From assembly GCF_003399645.1 (NCBI RefSeq), contig NZ_NBXD01000026.1, forward strand, positions 1 to 64,000: a stretch of 64,000 bases of DNA, given 5' to 3'. Position 1 is the first letter of the stretch; each line of letters opens with the position of its first letter. The DNA comes from Subtercola boreus. Lineage in GTDB: Bacteria; Actinomycetota; Actinomycetes; Actinomycetales; Microbacteriaceae. The notes beneath the pieces are model-generated. The model searched no databases, was not told the origin of the DNA, and saw only the letters and a list, made by a program, of their open reading frames with translations. The position numbers and the translations under genes were made by a program. Below are positions 8,764 to 17,682 of the stretch, piece by piece.

Positions 8764-10191
8764 CTAGCTTTTGGCCACCGGCGTATCAGTCACCGGAAGA
8801 ATAGGCTCTGCGCTGGACGACGACGGTTTCTCGTCTTCAGCGTAGGCATAGCTGTAGTGACCATAACCGTACGCGTCAGCCCCACGCGTCGGAAGCATGG
8901 TCAGAATCAGGCCGAGAACAGTCGCTCCGACATTGTCGAGAATGTCGATCGCACTTCTGAGCTGGGCCTTGTGGACCTTCCCTGCGGATGCCACGACGAT
9001 CGCACCACGGGTGGCTTTCGCCAGGATCGCAGCGTCGGTGACAGGAAGGAGGGGAGGAGCATCGATGATGACGGTGTCGAATTCCGTCTCGAGCGTCTCC
9101 AACAGTTTCTTCATCGCCGGCCCGCCGAGCAGTTCGCTCGGGTTGGGCGGAATCGATCCCGCCGGCAGAACGTACATCTCGCGCTCGCCCCACTGCTGGA
9201 TGGCGTCACCCAGCTCGACCCGGCCGATCAGCACGTCGGTGAGACCGACGGCACCCTCGAGGCCGAGGTAGGAGGCGAGGCGGGGGCGGCGGAGGTCGGC
9301 ATCGATCACGATGACGCTCGAGTTCGCGTCGGCGAGGGCGATCGCGAGGTTCGAGCTCACGCTCGACTTGCCCTCGGAAGCGACCGACGACGTGATGACG
9401 AAGGTGTGCGGCAGGTCGCCGAACTCTAGGAACTGCAGGTTCGTGCGGAGCGAACGGTACGACTCGGCCTGCGGACTCTTGGGCTCTGCGTGAACGACGA
9501 GTGGTCGCTCGGAGGCGCGCGGGTCGAAGAAGATGGCGCCGAGCACGGGGGCGGTGGTGATCGCCTCGGTGTCGCGCTGGCTGCGGATGCGGTTGTCGAG
9601 TGCCTCGCGCAGGAACGCCAGGGCGAGCCCCACGAGCAGACCCACGATGAGGCCGAGGGCCACGTTGAGCGGCACGTTCGGCGACGTCGGCCGAAGCGGC
9701 GGTGTCGCGGTCTTGACCGTGGAGATCTTGACCTGCGGGGTGCCGTCGGCCGCTTCCGGCACGAGGGCCGGCACGTTGGTGGAGAAACTCTTGGCGACCG
9801 CATTGGCGATGGTCGCGGCATCCGCTGCGGAGTTGCTCGTCACCGTGATCTCGATGATCGTCGTGTCGAGCGGCGCTGTGGCGGTCACCGTCTTGGCCAG
9901 GTCGTCAGACGTCTCCGACAGGCCGACCTGGGAGATGACGGGATCGAGCACGATCGGCGTCGACACGAGGTCGGCGTAGGTCTTCACCGCCTGCTGCGTG
10001 AAGGTGTTGCCCTGCTGCAGCTCGGCGGTCGTGGCCGAGGAGGAGGTCGAGACGTAGACCTTTGTGGAAGCCTGGTAGAGCGGCGTCTGCAGGATGGCGT
10101 AGGTCGCCGAGGCAGCCACCGACACGAGGACAATTCCCGCGATCAGGATCCAGCTCCGCTGTAGGACCCTCAGGTAATTGCGAATATGCAC
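8764..10191 (-). CDS. Polysaccharide co-polymerase with tyrosine autokinase domain (Wzc/CapAB-like)
   Basis: 475 residues. A Wzz-type chain-length domain runs from 1 to about 195, bounded by helices at about 15-35 and 177-195. The cytoplasmic BY-kinase follows: Walker A at about 268-277 (S-S-V-A-S-E-G-K-S-S), Walker A' V-I-D-A-D near 293, Walker B V-I-I-D-A-P-P near 372, and a C-terminal tyrosine cluster (Y-G-Y-G-H-Y-S-Y-A-Y, near 446). Both halves are fused, as in proteobacteria and many actinobacteria. It is the first gene of the polysaccharide operon; GTG start with GAGGGAA nine bases upstream. The 211-base gap to the divergent acyltransferase gene must hold both promoters, which I could not resolve. 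Confidence 0.9.
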   Translation of the reverse strand: MHIRNYLRVLQRSWILIAGIVLVSVAASATYAILQTPLYQASTKVYVSTSSSATTAELQQGNTFTQQAVKTYADLVSTPIVLDPVISQVGLSETSDDLAKTVTATAPLDTTIIEITVTSNSAADAATIANAVAKSFSTNVPALVPEAADGTPQVKISTVKTATPPLRPTSPNVPLNVALGLIVGLLVGLALAFLREALDNRIRSQRDTEAITTAPVLGAIFFDPRASERPLVVHAEPKSPQAESYRSLRTNLQFLEFGDLPHTFVITSSVASEGKSSVSSNLAIALADANSSVIVIDADLRRPRLASYLGLEGAVGLTDVLIGRVELGDAIQQWGEREMYVLPAGSIPPNPSELLGGPAMKKLLETLETEFDTVIIDAPPLLPVTDAAILAKATRGAIVVASAGKVHKAQLRSAIDILDNVGATVLGLILTMLPTRGADAYGYGHYSYAYAEDEKPSSSSAEPILPVTDTPVAKS

Positions 10192-10402
10192 GTAGTAGTT
10201 CCCTCAATCATCAGCCGCCGGACCCGGACCGGCCGACGATAGCCTCTGGGCGATACAAGTTTTACACACAGAAGGTCACGCATGATGCAAGCGATCACTC
10301 TAACGCCATCCATCGGGAGCTGCAATATTCGCCGCATTTGGGAGCGTCGCGTAGGATCTGTTCGAAACAGGCGCGTTGTTGTGCCGTTCGGGGAGCACGC
10401 AC

Positions 10403-12628
10403 ATGAGCACAACGTCAACCACTCCGTCTCGAGCCGAACCGGTTCCCGGGGTACCCAGAAAGTATTTTCGCGGTGACATCGAGGGTCTCCGCGCCATCGC
10501 GGTGACCCTCGTTGTTCTCGACCACCTCATCGGTTGGCCGCTCGGCGGGTTCATCGGCGTCGACGTCTTCTTCGTGCTCAGTGGCTTTCTGATCACCGGT
10601 CTGCTGCTGCGCGAGTACCAGAAGACGAAGACCATCTCGTTCCTCGACTTCTACGGCCGGCGGCTGCGACGCATCGCCCCGGCGGCGGTTCTCGTCATTC
10701 TGGTCACCGTCGTGGTCGGGTTCTTCCTGCTCAGTCTGCCGCGTGCGCAGGAGATCCTCGCCGATGGCCTCTGGGCCGTGTTCTTCTCGGCCAACTGGCA
10801 CTTCGCGGCCGTGGGTACCGATTACTTCCAGGCGACCGGCGCGATCTCGCCGCTGCAGCACTACTGGTCGCTCTCGGTGGAGGAGCAGTTCTATCTGGTC
10901 TGGCCGTGGCTCAGCCTCGCGCTCCTGGTGGCCTTCCGCTCACGCAAGCGCATCAAGCTGTCGACAGCGAACGCGGTGGAGCATAAGAGCACAACCGACC
11001 AGAAGGTCGGAGCCGTCTTCATCGCTGTCGTCGTGCTGTCGTTCGCCTGGGCGATCTACTCCTCGATCACCAACCCGGCCGTCGCCTACTTCGACACCTT
11101 CAGCCGCACGTGGGAACTGGCGGCAGGGGCGGCGATCGCGGCCTTCGCGACCCAGCTGGGTCGCATCCCGGCCGCCGTGCGACCGGTTCTCGCCTGGGTC
11201 GGCATCGTGGGCATCATCGTCTCGGCGTTCATCATCACGCCCCAGCAGCTCTTCCCCGCACCGGGCGCCGCGCTCCCTGTGCTCTCGACCTGCCTCATCG
11301 TCGCGGCCGGCATCTCCGGGCCGAGGCGCTTTCTGGTACCCCTCGACAATCCCGTCATGCGCTACCTCGGCCGCATCTCGTACTCCCTCTACCTGTGGCA
11401 CTTCCCGGTCATCATCTTCCTGGCCATTCTGATCCCGTCGCTCGATGTGCTCTACGTCGTGCTGGCGCTCGTGATCATGCTGGTGCTGTCGGTGCTGTCG
11501 TTCCATTTCGTCGAAGACCCGATCCGCCGGTCATCGTTCCTCAGGCGCACGAAGCCCAAGCGCGGCCACCGGGAGCGCGTCATTCCGGCAGCGACCAAGA
11601 TCAGCGTCGGTGCGCTCATCTTCGCCGGCGCCGCGTCCCTCGCGATCATCGTCTTCGCCTTCGGCCGTGTCTCGCCGATCGAGACCGCGAAGCCACTCGT
11701 TCCCCCCCAGTCCATCGCCTCGACGGGTGTGGCCGCAGACGTCACAGCGCTCGACACCCGCAAGACAGCTATCCAGGAGGCGCTCCGCGCCGACGCCTGG
11801 CCCGAGCTCTCCCCCTCGGTGAACGACTTCGGCCCGAACGGCCGTTCGGTGATCTCCACAGAGTGGCTGACCGACGGATGTCTCGGGGAAGACGGTGCCG
11901 ATCAGTCCGACAACATCGCCAACACCGACCACTGCTCCTACGGCAACGCCAACGCCGACGCGGCACACACCGCCGTGGTCTTCGGCGACTCGCTCGCCAT
12001 CAGCTACGCCCCGGCCATCCGCGAGGCCCTCGGAAGCGACTGGAAGGTGCGCATTCTGACTCTTGCGGCGTGCCCCGCCTCGAACGCCACGATCACGAAG
12101 CCGAACGGTTCCGCGTTCCCCGAGTGCGGCGACTTCCGCACCTGGGCCATTGGCCAGATCACGTCGACCAACCCGGCACTGACCTTCCTCTCCGAGGCCG
12201 AAGACGACAACCGCCTCGCCAGCAAGGCCACCGGCTCGGCGGCCGACACGGAGTGGAAGACCGCTGTGACCTCGACGCTGACCGCGCTCGCGCCGGTGCA
12301 GGGCAAGGTCATCATGCTGAACCGCCCGCCTGCGGGTACGACGCTCTACACCTGCCAGACCCCGCAGAGCAAGCCGTCGGACTGTGTCTCGAGCGTTGTG
12401 GAGGGCTACCAGAACCGGGATGCCCTGCTGAAGAGCACGTTCGAAGCGGCGGCCGGCAACGCGCACTTCGTCGACACGACGACCTGGTACTGCAACGCGA
12501 ACCAGTGCCCGTCGTTCATCGGCAACGCACCGGTGCTCGCCGACGGGGTACACCTCACCAACTCGGCGTCGATCGCGCTCGCACCGCTGGTCGCCGTCGC
12601 GGTGCAGACCGCGCAGACCGCGCAGTAG
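10403..12628 (+). CDS. Acyltransferase 3 / SGNH fusion (OafA-type O-acetyltransferase)
   Basis: 741 residues. An acyltransferase-3 membrane domain of ten or eleven helices (about 18-400) opens with D-I-E-G-L-R-A-I-A and continues with the G-V-D-V-F-F-V-L-S-G-F-L motif. It is followed by an extracytoplasmic SGNH hydrolase-like domain with G-D-S (Ser530) and D-G-V-H (Asp714, His717). Such proteins move acetyl or other acyl groups to surface glycans. Being divergent from the polysaccharide operon suggests that polymer or peptidoglycan as target. The start is the ATG seven bases after GGGGAG; a TTG further upstream is less likely. Confidence 0.88.
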   Translation: MSTTSTTPSRAEPVPGVPRKYFRGDIEGLRAIAVTLVVLDHLIGWPLGGFIGVDVFFVLSGFLITGLLLREYQKTKTISFLDFYGRRLRRIAPAAVLVILVTVVVGFFLLSLPRAQEILADGLWAVFFSANWHFAAVGTDYFQATGAISPLQHYWSLSVEEQFYLVWPWLSLALLVAFRSRKRIKLSTANAVEHKSTTDQKVGAVFIAVVVLSFAWAIYSSITNPAVAYFDTFSRTWELAAGAAIAAFATQLGRIPAAVRPVLAWVGIVGIIVSAFIITPQQLFPAPGAALPVLSTCLIVAAGISGPRRFLVPLDNPVMRYLGRISYSLYLWHFPVIIFLAILIPSLDVLYVVLALVIMLVLSVLSFHFVEDPIRRSSFLRRTKPKRGHRERVIPAATKISVGALIFAGAASLAIIVFAFGRVSPIETAKPLVPPQSIASTGVAADVTALDTRKTAIQEALRADAWPELSPSVNDFGPNGRSVISTEWLTDGCLGEDGADQSDNIANTDHCSYGNANADAAHTAVVFGDSLAISYAPAIREALGSDWKVRILTLAACPASNATITKPNGSAFPECGDFRTWAIGQITSTNPALTFLSEAEDDNRLASKATGSAADTEWKTAVTSTLTALAPVQGKVIMLNRPPAGTTLYTCQTPQSKPSDCVSSVVEGYQNRDALLKSTFEAAAGNAHFVDTTTWYCNANQCPSFIGNAPVLADGVHLTNSASIALAPLVAVAVQTAQTAQ

Positions 12629-12637
12629 TCGTCCGCG

Positions 12638-12666
12638 CGCCGCCGGGCTGCAGCCCCGCGGCGGCG
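12638..12666. terminator. Bidirectional terminator between convergent genes
   Basis: CGCCGCC, then the palindrome GGGCTGCAGCCC, then GGCGGCG (with a three-base bulge) form a long GC-rich hairpin. It lies between the acyltransferase stop and the convergent SGNH lipoprotein gene, so it can serve both. Confidence 0.6.
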
Positions 12667-13371
12667 CTACTTCGTGACGAACGTGGCGAGGACGTACTCG
12701 CCGATGTCCCGCCCGAAGACGCCGTATCCCGCCTTGGTGGTGTGGATTCCGTCGAGCTTGTACTGGGCCGACCACACACCGTCGGCCGTTCGCAGGTTCG
12801 TCCATCCGTCGTGGAAGAACCAGCCTTTGTCGGCCGCGAGCGCCGCGAGGCTGGCGTTGGCCTCGGGAGCGTAGGCGGGACGTGCCGTGATGGGCGGGAT
12901 GGCCGCGATGACCACATTCTTCGCCCCCACAGTGCCGACGATCGAGACGATGTCGTCGTTGAGCTGGTCGAGCGAGATGCCGACTGCCAGGTCGTTCGTA
13001 CCCGCCATGATCACCACGACATCGGCATCGTCGACCGGCTGCACCTGCTCGGCCATGAGCGTGCTCGTCGCACCGTCGCGCGCCCAGCCGCCGACGTAGT
13101 CGATGTCGGCCGTGCCGACCTGCGCGATCCAGGCGTTGCCATTCGCGATGCCCGTGTCGATGTCACCCTGGTGGCCTGTCGAGTTGGAGTCCCCGACGAC
13201 GGCGACGCGAACCGGAGGCTCGACCGGAACAGCGGTTGCTGCAGAGGTACCGGCGCCGATGGGGCCCGGCGTGCTCGAGGGAGGTGTAGACGTGCATCCC
13301 GACAGCACGGCCAGCGAGAGCGCTGCAGCGAGCGTCGCAGACACAGCAAGAAGGCGTCGTCGTTCCAGCAT
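12667..13371 (-). CDS. Secreted SGNH/GDSL-type esterase lipoprotein
   Basis: 234 residues. The lipobox L-S-G-C places the lipidated cysteine at 26, followed by a Ser/Thr/Pro linker to about 52. The SGNH fold has G-D-S-N (Ser63), the G-T-N-D block near 122 and the D-G-I-H block (Asp207, His210). It would hydrolyse acyl esters on extracellular substrates. Lying beside two acyltransferase-3 genes, it may edit acyl groups on the same polymer (inference). A purine-rich AAGGAG-like stretch precedes the ATG. Confidence 0.85.
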   Translation of the reverse strand: MLERRRLLAVSATLAAALSLAVLSGCTSTPPSSTPGPIGAGTSAATAVPVEPPVRVAVVGDSNSTGHQGDIDTGIANGNAWIAQVGTADIDYVGGWARDGATSTLMAEQVQPVDDADVVVIMAGTNDLAVGISLDQLNDDIVSIVGTVGAKNVVIAAIPPITARPAYAPEANASLAALAADKGWFFHDGWTNLRTADGVWSAQYKLDGIHTTKAGYGVFGRDIGEYVLATFVTK

Positions 13372-13585
13372 GTCGACCTTTCATAAGGAGGGTTTCGAGG
13401 CGGGGTCTCACGAGAGGTTCTGCGCCGCGACCGGGCGCGACTGAAAGGCCATCCTAGGCGAGCAGCATGACCGCTTCGTGACAGAAAGAGTGCCCCGCAG
13501 GGCGTCCTCCGGGCAGCGGGTGGCATACTGGGTGTGAATTTCCGGCGTCAGACAGGGGTATCTGTTCGCCGAGAAAGGAGAACCC

Positions 13586-14626
13586 GTGGCCTCGACGACA
13601 GCGACAGCCGGCACCCTCCAGAGCAGCCGTCCGAAGATCGCCTTTCTCGAGGCTGTGCGCGGCGTGGCGGCGCTGGTGGTGGTGCTCCAGCACATCTTCG
13701 CGGCGCAGATTCCTCTGTTCGCCGAGTGGAGCCGCGACTACGTCGACTTCGGCAGAGTGGGGGTTGTCGCGTTCTTCGTGGTGAGCGGCTACGTCATCCC
13801 CCTGAGCCTCGAGCACCAGTCGGCGAAGGTGTTCGTGGTGCGGCGGCTGTTCCGACTGTTCCCGCTCTATTGGTTGACGCTGGTGCTGTACATCGTCTTC
13901 GCCCTCGCCACGGGCACGTTCAGCACGCAGAATGCGATGCCCGTCGTTCTCATCACCAACGTGCTGATGCTGCAGGGCCTCACGCCTGTGCTGACGATCA
14001 TCCCCACCGCGTGGACTCTCGGAATCGAGCTGCTGTTCTACGTGCAGGAGCTGTTCGCCTCCCTGGTGAAGCGCCTGGCGGCCGCCGTCTACGCCGGGTA
14101 CGCCTGGCTCGCGATCTTCGCGTTGGCCGAGCTGGCGTGCAGGATGCTGCGGGTCGACCTGCCGACGACCCTTCCCCTTCTCCTGTACACGGCAGCGATC
14201 GGCCAGGCTCTGTATCTGCGCGACCACCACGGCAGTACCGTCTGGCGGGGGCTCGTCATCAGCGGGCTGGTGATCGTGCCGGTCTTCACTTACGTCGGCG
14301 GGATGCACGATCCCGCGTGGCCCGAGTTCACCTACGCCGTCTCGTATCTGATCGGCCTGGCGCTGTTCGCCGGGTTCTATCTGTTCGCGAAGAGGCAGGC
14401 GCATCCGTTCCTCGTCTGGCTCGGAGCGGTGAGCTACGCGGTCTACCTCGTGCACCCCCTCGTCTATCGCGCGGTTGCCCTCACCGGCCTGAACCCCGTA
14501 CTCTGCATAGCGGGGAGCGTCGTACTGAGTCTGGTCGTCGCGTGGGTGCTGCATCGCACTGTCGAACTCCCCTTCATCGCCATCGGCCGGAGGATCTCCG
14601 GCCGCACGCCGACACCGTCGTCATAG
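13586..14626 (+). CDS. Acyltransferase 3 family membrane protein
   Basis: 346 residues, about ten membrane helices, with the family opening F-L-E-A-V-R-G-V-A-A-L (near residue 20), a conserved catalytic-type histidine in L-Q-H-I-F and the V-V-A-F-F-V-V-S-G-Y block. Unlike its neighbour at 10403 it has no SGNH domain. It probably acylates a glycan at the membrane. The GTG start lies five bases after AAAGGAGA, a strong ribosome-binding site. The adjacent beta-helix gene follows after 23 bases and is probably co-transcribed. Confidence 0.85.
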   Translation: MASTTATAGTLQSSRPKIAFLEAVRGVAALVVVLQHIFAAQIPLFAEWSRDYVDFGRVGVVAFFVVSGYVIPLSLEHQSAKVFVVRRLFRLFPLYWLTLVLYIVFALATGTFSTQNAMPVVLITNVLMLQGLTPVLTIIPTAWTLGIELLFYVQELFASLVKRLAAAVYAGYAWLAIFALAELACRMLRVDLPTTLPLLLYTAAIGQALYLRDHHGSTVWRGLVISGLVIVPVFTYVGGMHDPAWPEFTYAVSYLIGLALFAGFYLFAKRQAHPFLVWLGAVSYAVYLVHPLVYRAVALTGLNPVLCIAGSVVLSLVVAWVLHRTVELPFIAIGRRISGRTPTPSS

Positions 14627-14649
14627 GATCTCTCGGGAAGAGGACTCTC

Positions 14650-16230
14650 ATGGCACGACATCGCGGAGGCGAGACTCCCGGCAGCAACGGTCACGGCACG
14701 GCCGGTGACGGCTCCGCCGAACCAGACCAGCCGGCCCAGTACGACAGACGGCTGATCATCGCCGGTACCGTCGTCGCGTCGATCGCGGGCGCCCGGCTCT
14801 CCCTGCTGACCGACCGGGATGCGGCCGCCGCTCCGGTGGCACCGGTTCCCGCCGTAACCGTGACCGCCGCGGCATCCGACCCTCTCGCACAGCCCACCAC
14901 CCTGGCGCCGAGCACCAGCGCAGAGGTGATCGCCCTCTCGCCCTACGACTTCGGGTTCGTCGATGGCGCGGCGGATGCGACCGGGCCGATGCAGGCCCTG
15001 CTCACCGCGATGATGGTCAACCCGGGAGCCCGGTCGATCCTGCCCGGCGGAACCATCAACGTGACCAACCTGCGCATCGACTATGCCGAGATCGCCGCCC
15101 AGCCGTCGTCGGGCGCCCCCTTCGGCTACGCGGGCCCGCACATCGAGGGCAGCTCCAAGCGCGGCACCATCATCAAGCAGATCGACGGCACGACCGGTGA
15201 CGTTCTGACGATCCAGGGCAAGATCGGTGCGTCGGCCGGGCCGGCGAACAACAACAAGATCTCCGGGCTGTCGCTGTCGAACCTGCAGATCCAGGGCGCG
15301 GCATCCGGCGGGCACGGCATCTACATCCGCTCGGTCGTCGATTCGACCTTCGACGAGCTCACCGTCACAGGCGCCCTCTCGGGCGTCTACCTCGCCCGCG
15401 AAGCCTTTCTCTCCGGCGTCTACGACGAGTATTCGTACAACAACCGCTTCACCCACCTCAAGCTGCTCACCAACCGCGCCTGGGGTATCGAATGCTCCGG
15501 TACCAATGCGATCGCCGCGTCGTTCTACGACTGCGAGGCGACCGGTAACGCCTCCGGCGGCTACAAGCTCGCGCCGTCCGGCATGATCCTGGTGCATTGC
15601 CTCGCGGTGGGCAACGGTGTGCAGTCGGCCGACGGCCGCGGCCTCTGGTCGGTGACCAACACGAACAACCTCTCGACGAACAACGGGCTCACCCTCGTCG
15701 GCTGCCGGTTCGAGGGCAACTCCACCGACGGCGGGTACGAGATCGAGATCGAGTCGGGTTACGGGCACGTCATCACCGCGCCACAGTTCTTCGCGACCAC
15801 GGGCGCGACGCCCCTCGGCATCGGTCTGCGTCCCGTCGACGACTCGAAGAAGGTTCGCAACCTCATCGTGACCGGGGGGTACTTCGGCGGCGACGGCTCT
15901 ACCCGGCAGCAACGGCTCGCCAAGCTCGGCGACAGCGCGATGAACACCCTCTTCGACAACCTCGGCATCGATCCGCAGCAGTGGGCGGGCGGGTCCCGGG
16001 TGAACGAACTCATCGACGACGCCTCAGCGCTGCTCTCGGTCACCGATCCCAGCCGGTTCCGGGTCGACCCCAACGGCTACGTGGCCCTGGAGGCGGTCTC
16101 GGGAGAGCTGCCGGCCGCGCCCTCCGCCGACATCGCGAACTTCGGAGTGGTCACCGACTCGAACGGAAAGCAGAGCCTCGTCGTGCGCTTCGCGAGCGGC
16201 GACAGCCAGGTGATCGCGAGAGAACCTTAG
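14650..16230 (+). CDS. Secreted right-handed beta-helix protein (pectate-lyase-like fold)
   Basis: 526 residues. The N-terminal leader contains R-R-L-I-I-A-G-T-V near 34 and a hydrophobic core, compatible with Tat or Sec export. Then comes a low-complexity Ala/Pro/Thr linker and, from about 105, repeating short strands rich in Gly, Asn and Val (such as I-S-G-L-S-L-S-N-L-Q-I-Q-G). This resembles the parallel beta-helix of pectate lyases, polysaccharide-modifying enzymes and phage tailspikes. No catalytic residue set is certain. Genes of this type in polysaccharide loci often trim or bind the polymer; that role is inferred. The start is the ATG after GAAGAGGA; the open frame upstream only shadows the acyltransferase gene. 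Confidence 0.75.
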   Translation: MARHRGGETPGSNGHGTAGDGSAEPDQPAQYDRRLIIAGTVVASIAGARLSLLTDRDAAAAPVAPVPAVTVTAAASDPLAQPTTLAPSTSAEVIALSPYDFGFVDGAADATGPMQALLTAMMVNPGARSILPGGTINVTNLRIDYAEIAAQPSSGAPFGYAGPHIEGSSKRGTIIKQIDGTTGDVLTIQGKIGASAGPANNNKISGLSLSNLQIQGAASGGHGIYIRSVVDSTFDELTVTGALSGVYLAREAFLSGVYDEYSYNNRFTHLKLLTNRAWGIECSGTNAIAASFYDCEATGNASGGYKLAPSGMILVHCLAVGNGVQSADGRGLWSVTNTNNLSTNNGLTLVGCRFEGNSTDGGYEIEIESGYGHVITAPQFFATTGATPLGIGLRPVDDSKKVRNLIVTGGYFGGDGSTRQQRLAKLGDSAMNTLFDNLGIDPQQWAGGSRVNELIDDASALLSVTDPSRFRVDPNGYVALEAVSGELPAAPSADIANFGVVTDSNGKQSLVVRFASGDSQVIAREP

Positions 16231-16383
16231 CCACAATCCGTGCCCGGCGGTATACCCAGAAGATGTTTGCGATTGAGGGAACATTCTGGGCAATAATCCA
16301 ATCCGAACCCAGCGTTCTTTCGAATGACAGTACGTAACGGCCGATTGGCCACATTAGCAATGCCGAATTGAAGGACTATTCCA

Positions 16384-17322
16384 TTGTTTGAAAAGAAATT
16401 TATTGCGAATGCGATTGATCGCAGCTCGCAGAGCGAGCTCGACCGTCGACTGCTTCTGAAGGGCTTCGGGCTCGCAGGCCTCGGCGTCGGTGCATCAGTG
16501 CTGATCCCGACCGTGGGCGCCCAGGCTGCCGAAGATCCCAACGCTGCGGCGACGGATGCTGCTGTGCTGAACTTCGCGCTGAACCTCGAGTACCTCGAGG
16601 CCGAGTTCTACCTGCGTGCCTCGACCGGCACCGGCCTCGTACCGAACGACACCACCGGAACCGGCACCATGGGCGCCGTCACCGGTGGTCGCCAGGTTCA
16701 GTTCAAAGATGCGAACGTGCGCGCCTACGCGCGCGAGATCTCGCAGGACGAGAAGCTCCACGTGCGGTTCCTCCGCTCGGCGCTGGGCAACTCGGCCGTC
16801 GCCCGTCCCGCGATCAACCTCGACCAGGCGTTCACGTCTGCAGCTCTCGCTGCCGGCCTGATCAAGCCCGGCCAGAAGTTCGACGCGTTCGCGAGCGATG
16901 AGAACTTCCTGCTTGCCTCCTTCATCTTCGAAGACGTCGGAGTCACGGCCTACAAGGGTGCATCGCCGCTCATCACGAACAAGACGTACCTGGAGGCCGC
17001 CGCCGGCATCCTCGCCGTCGAGGCGTACCACGCGGGCATCATCCGCACGAGCCTCTACGCCAAGGGACTCGCCGACGCCGCGAACGCCATCTCCGACGCA
17101 CGCGACAGCCTCGACGGACCCACCGACGACGACCAGGGAATCACCGACAAGGCCGCCGGTGGCGCGCTGAACCTCGTTCCGACCGACGCGAACGCCATCG
17201 CCTTCAGCCGTACCCCCGGCCAGGTGCTGAACGTCGTCTACCTGAACAACAAGGCCGTCACCAAGGGCGGGTTCTTCCCGGCCGGCGTCAACGGCGCCGT
17301 CAACACCAGCGCCGCAAACTAG
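16384..17322 (+). CDS. Tat-exported ferritin-like domain protein
   Basis: 312 residues. The leader has the twin-arginine block D-R-R-L-L-L-K-G (Arg21-Arg22), a hydrophobic core and an A-Q-A cleavage region near 46-48. The mature part carries the Ferritin_2 pattern: L-E-Y-L-E-A-E-F-Y in the first helix, then D-E-K-L-H-V near 120 and a later E-x-Y-H-A-G, which together look like a di-metal site. The start is TTG eight bases after AAGGA. The 153-base upstream region is markedly more AT-rich than its surroundings, as a promoter would be, but I cannot fix the boxes. Its last 357 bases recur exactly at 1-357. Confidence 0.87.
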   Translation: MFEKKFIANAIDRSSQSELDRRLLLKGFGLAGLGVGASVLIPTVGAQAAEDPNAAATDAAVLNFALNLEYLEAEFYLRASTGTGLVPNDTTGTGTMGAVTGGRQVQFKDANVRAYAREISQDEKLHVRFLRSALGNSAVARPAINLDQAFTSAALAAGLIKPGQKFDAFASDENFLLASFIFEDVGVTAYKGASPLITNKTYLEAAAGILAVEAYHAGIIRTSLYAKGLADAANAISDARDSLDGPTDDDQGITDKAAGGALNLVPTDANAIAFSRTPGQVLNVVYLNNKAVTKGGFFPAGVNGAVNTSAAN

Positions 17323-17338
17323 TCTCGCTGCACGAACA

Positions 17339-17372
17339 CGAAGGGCCCTCGGCATCTGCCGGGGGCCCTTCG
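17339..17372 (+). terminator. Intrinsic terminator of the ferritin-like gene
   Basis: CGAAGGGCCC and GGGCCCTTCG form a 10 bp perfect stem with a further partly paired interior, starting 17 bases after the TAG. It differs completely from the hairpin after the first copy (371-410), showing where the repeat stops. Confidence 0.8.
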
Positions 17373-17466
17373 CCTGTCTGCCGGCGCGGCTCGGGCGGGA
17401 GGGGGCTTGCCACCGACCGGCCACCACCCTAGCGTGGGAGATCCGGCAACAAAGGAGAACACCACC

Positions 17467-17682
17467 ATGGGCGACATCCCCGGATTCCTCGCGAGCGAGT
17501 TCCCCGAAGACGCGCGAGACGTTCCCGGCCAGGAGGCGTTCGCGGCCCGGAAGGCGGCCGACGAAGAAGCCGCCCCAGCCGAGAACATCGACGAGACGCA
17601 GATCTTCTACAAGCAGCACGCCGAGGCGGCTCCGACCGCCGACTCCGACGACGAGACCGTCACCGAAGACGACGCCGTCTAA
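17467..17682 (+). CDS. Small acidic protein of unknown function
   Basis: 71 residues, strongly acidic, with a C-terminal run of Asp/Glu/Ala and no membrane segment or signal. It begins MGDIPGFL after a good ribosome-binding site (AAAGGAG, eight bases before ATG), which supports real translation. I do not recognise the family. Its TAA stop overlaps the convergent cystathionine gamma-synthase stop by four bases, so no terminator separates them. Confidence 0.6.
   Translation: MGDIPGFLASEFPEDARDVPGQEAFAARKAADEEAAPAENIDETQIFYKQHAEAAPTADSDDETVTEDDAV

Noticed and set aside
11110-13386. A 758-codon open frame in another frame of the acyltransferase gene
   Set aside because: It is Arg/His/Gly rich, spans a terminator and a convergent gene, and has no family features.
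16231-16383. An ECF-sigma promoter (GGAAC...CGTT) before the ferritin-like gene
   Set aside because: GGAAC and CGTT are present but 30 bases apart, against about 16 expected.
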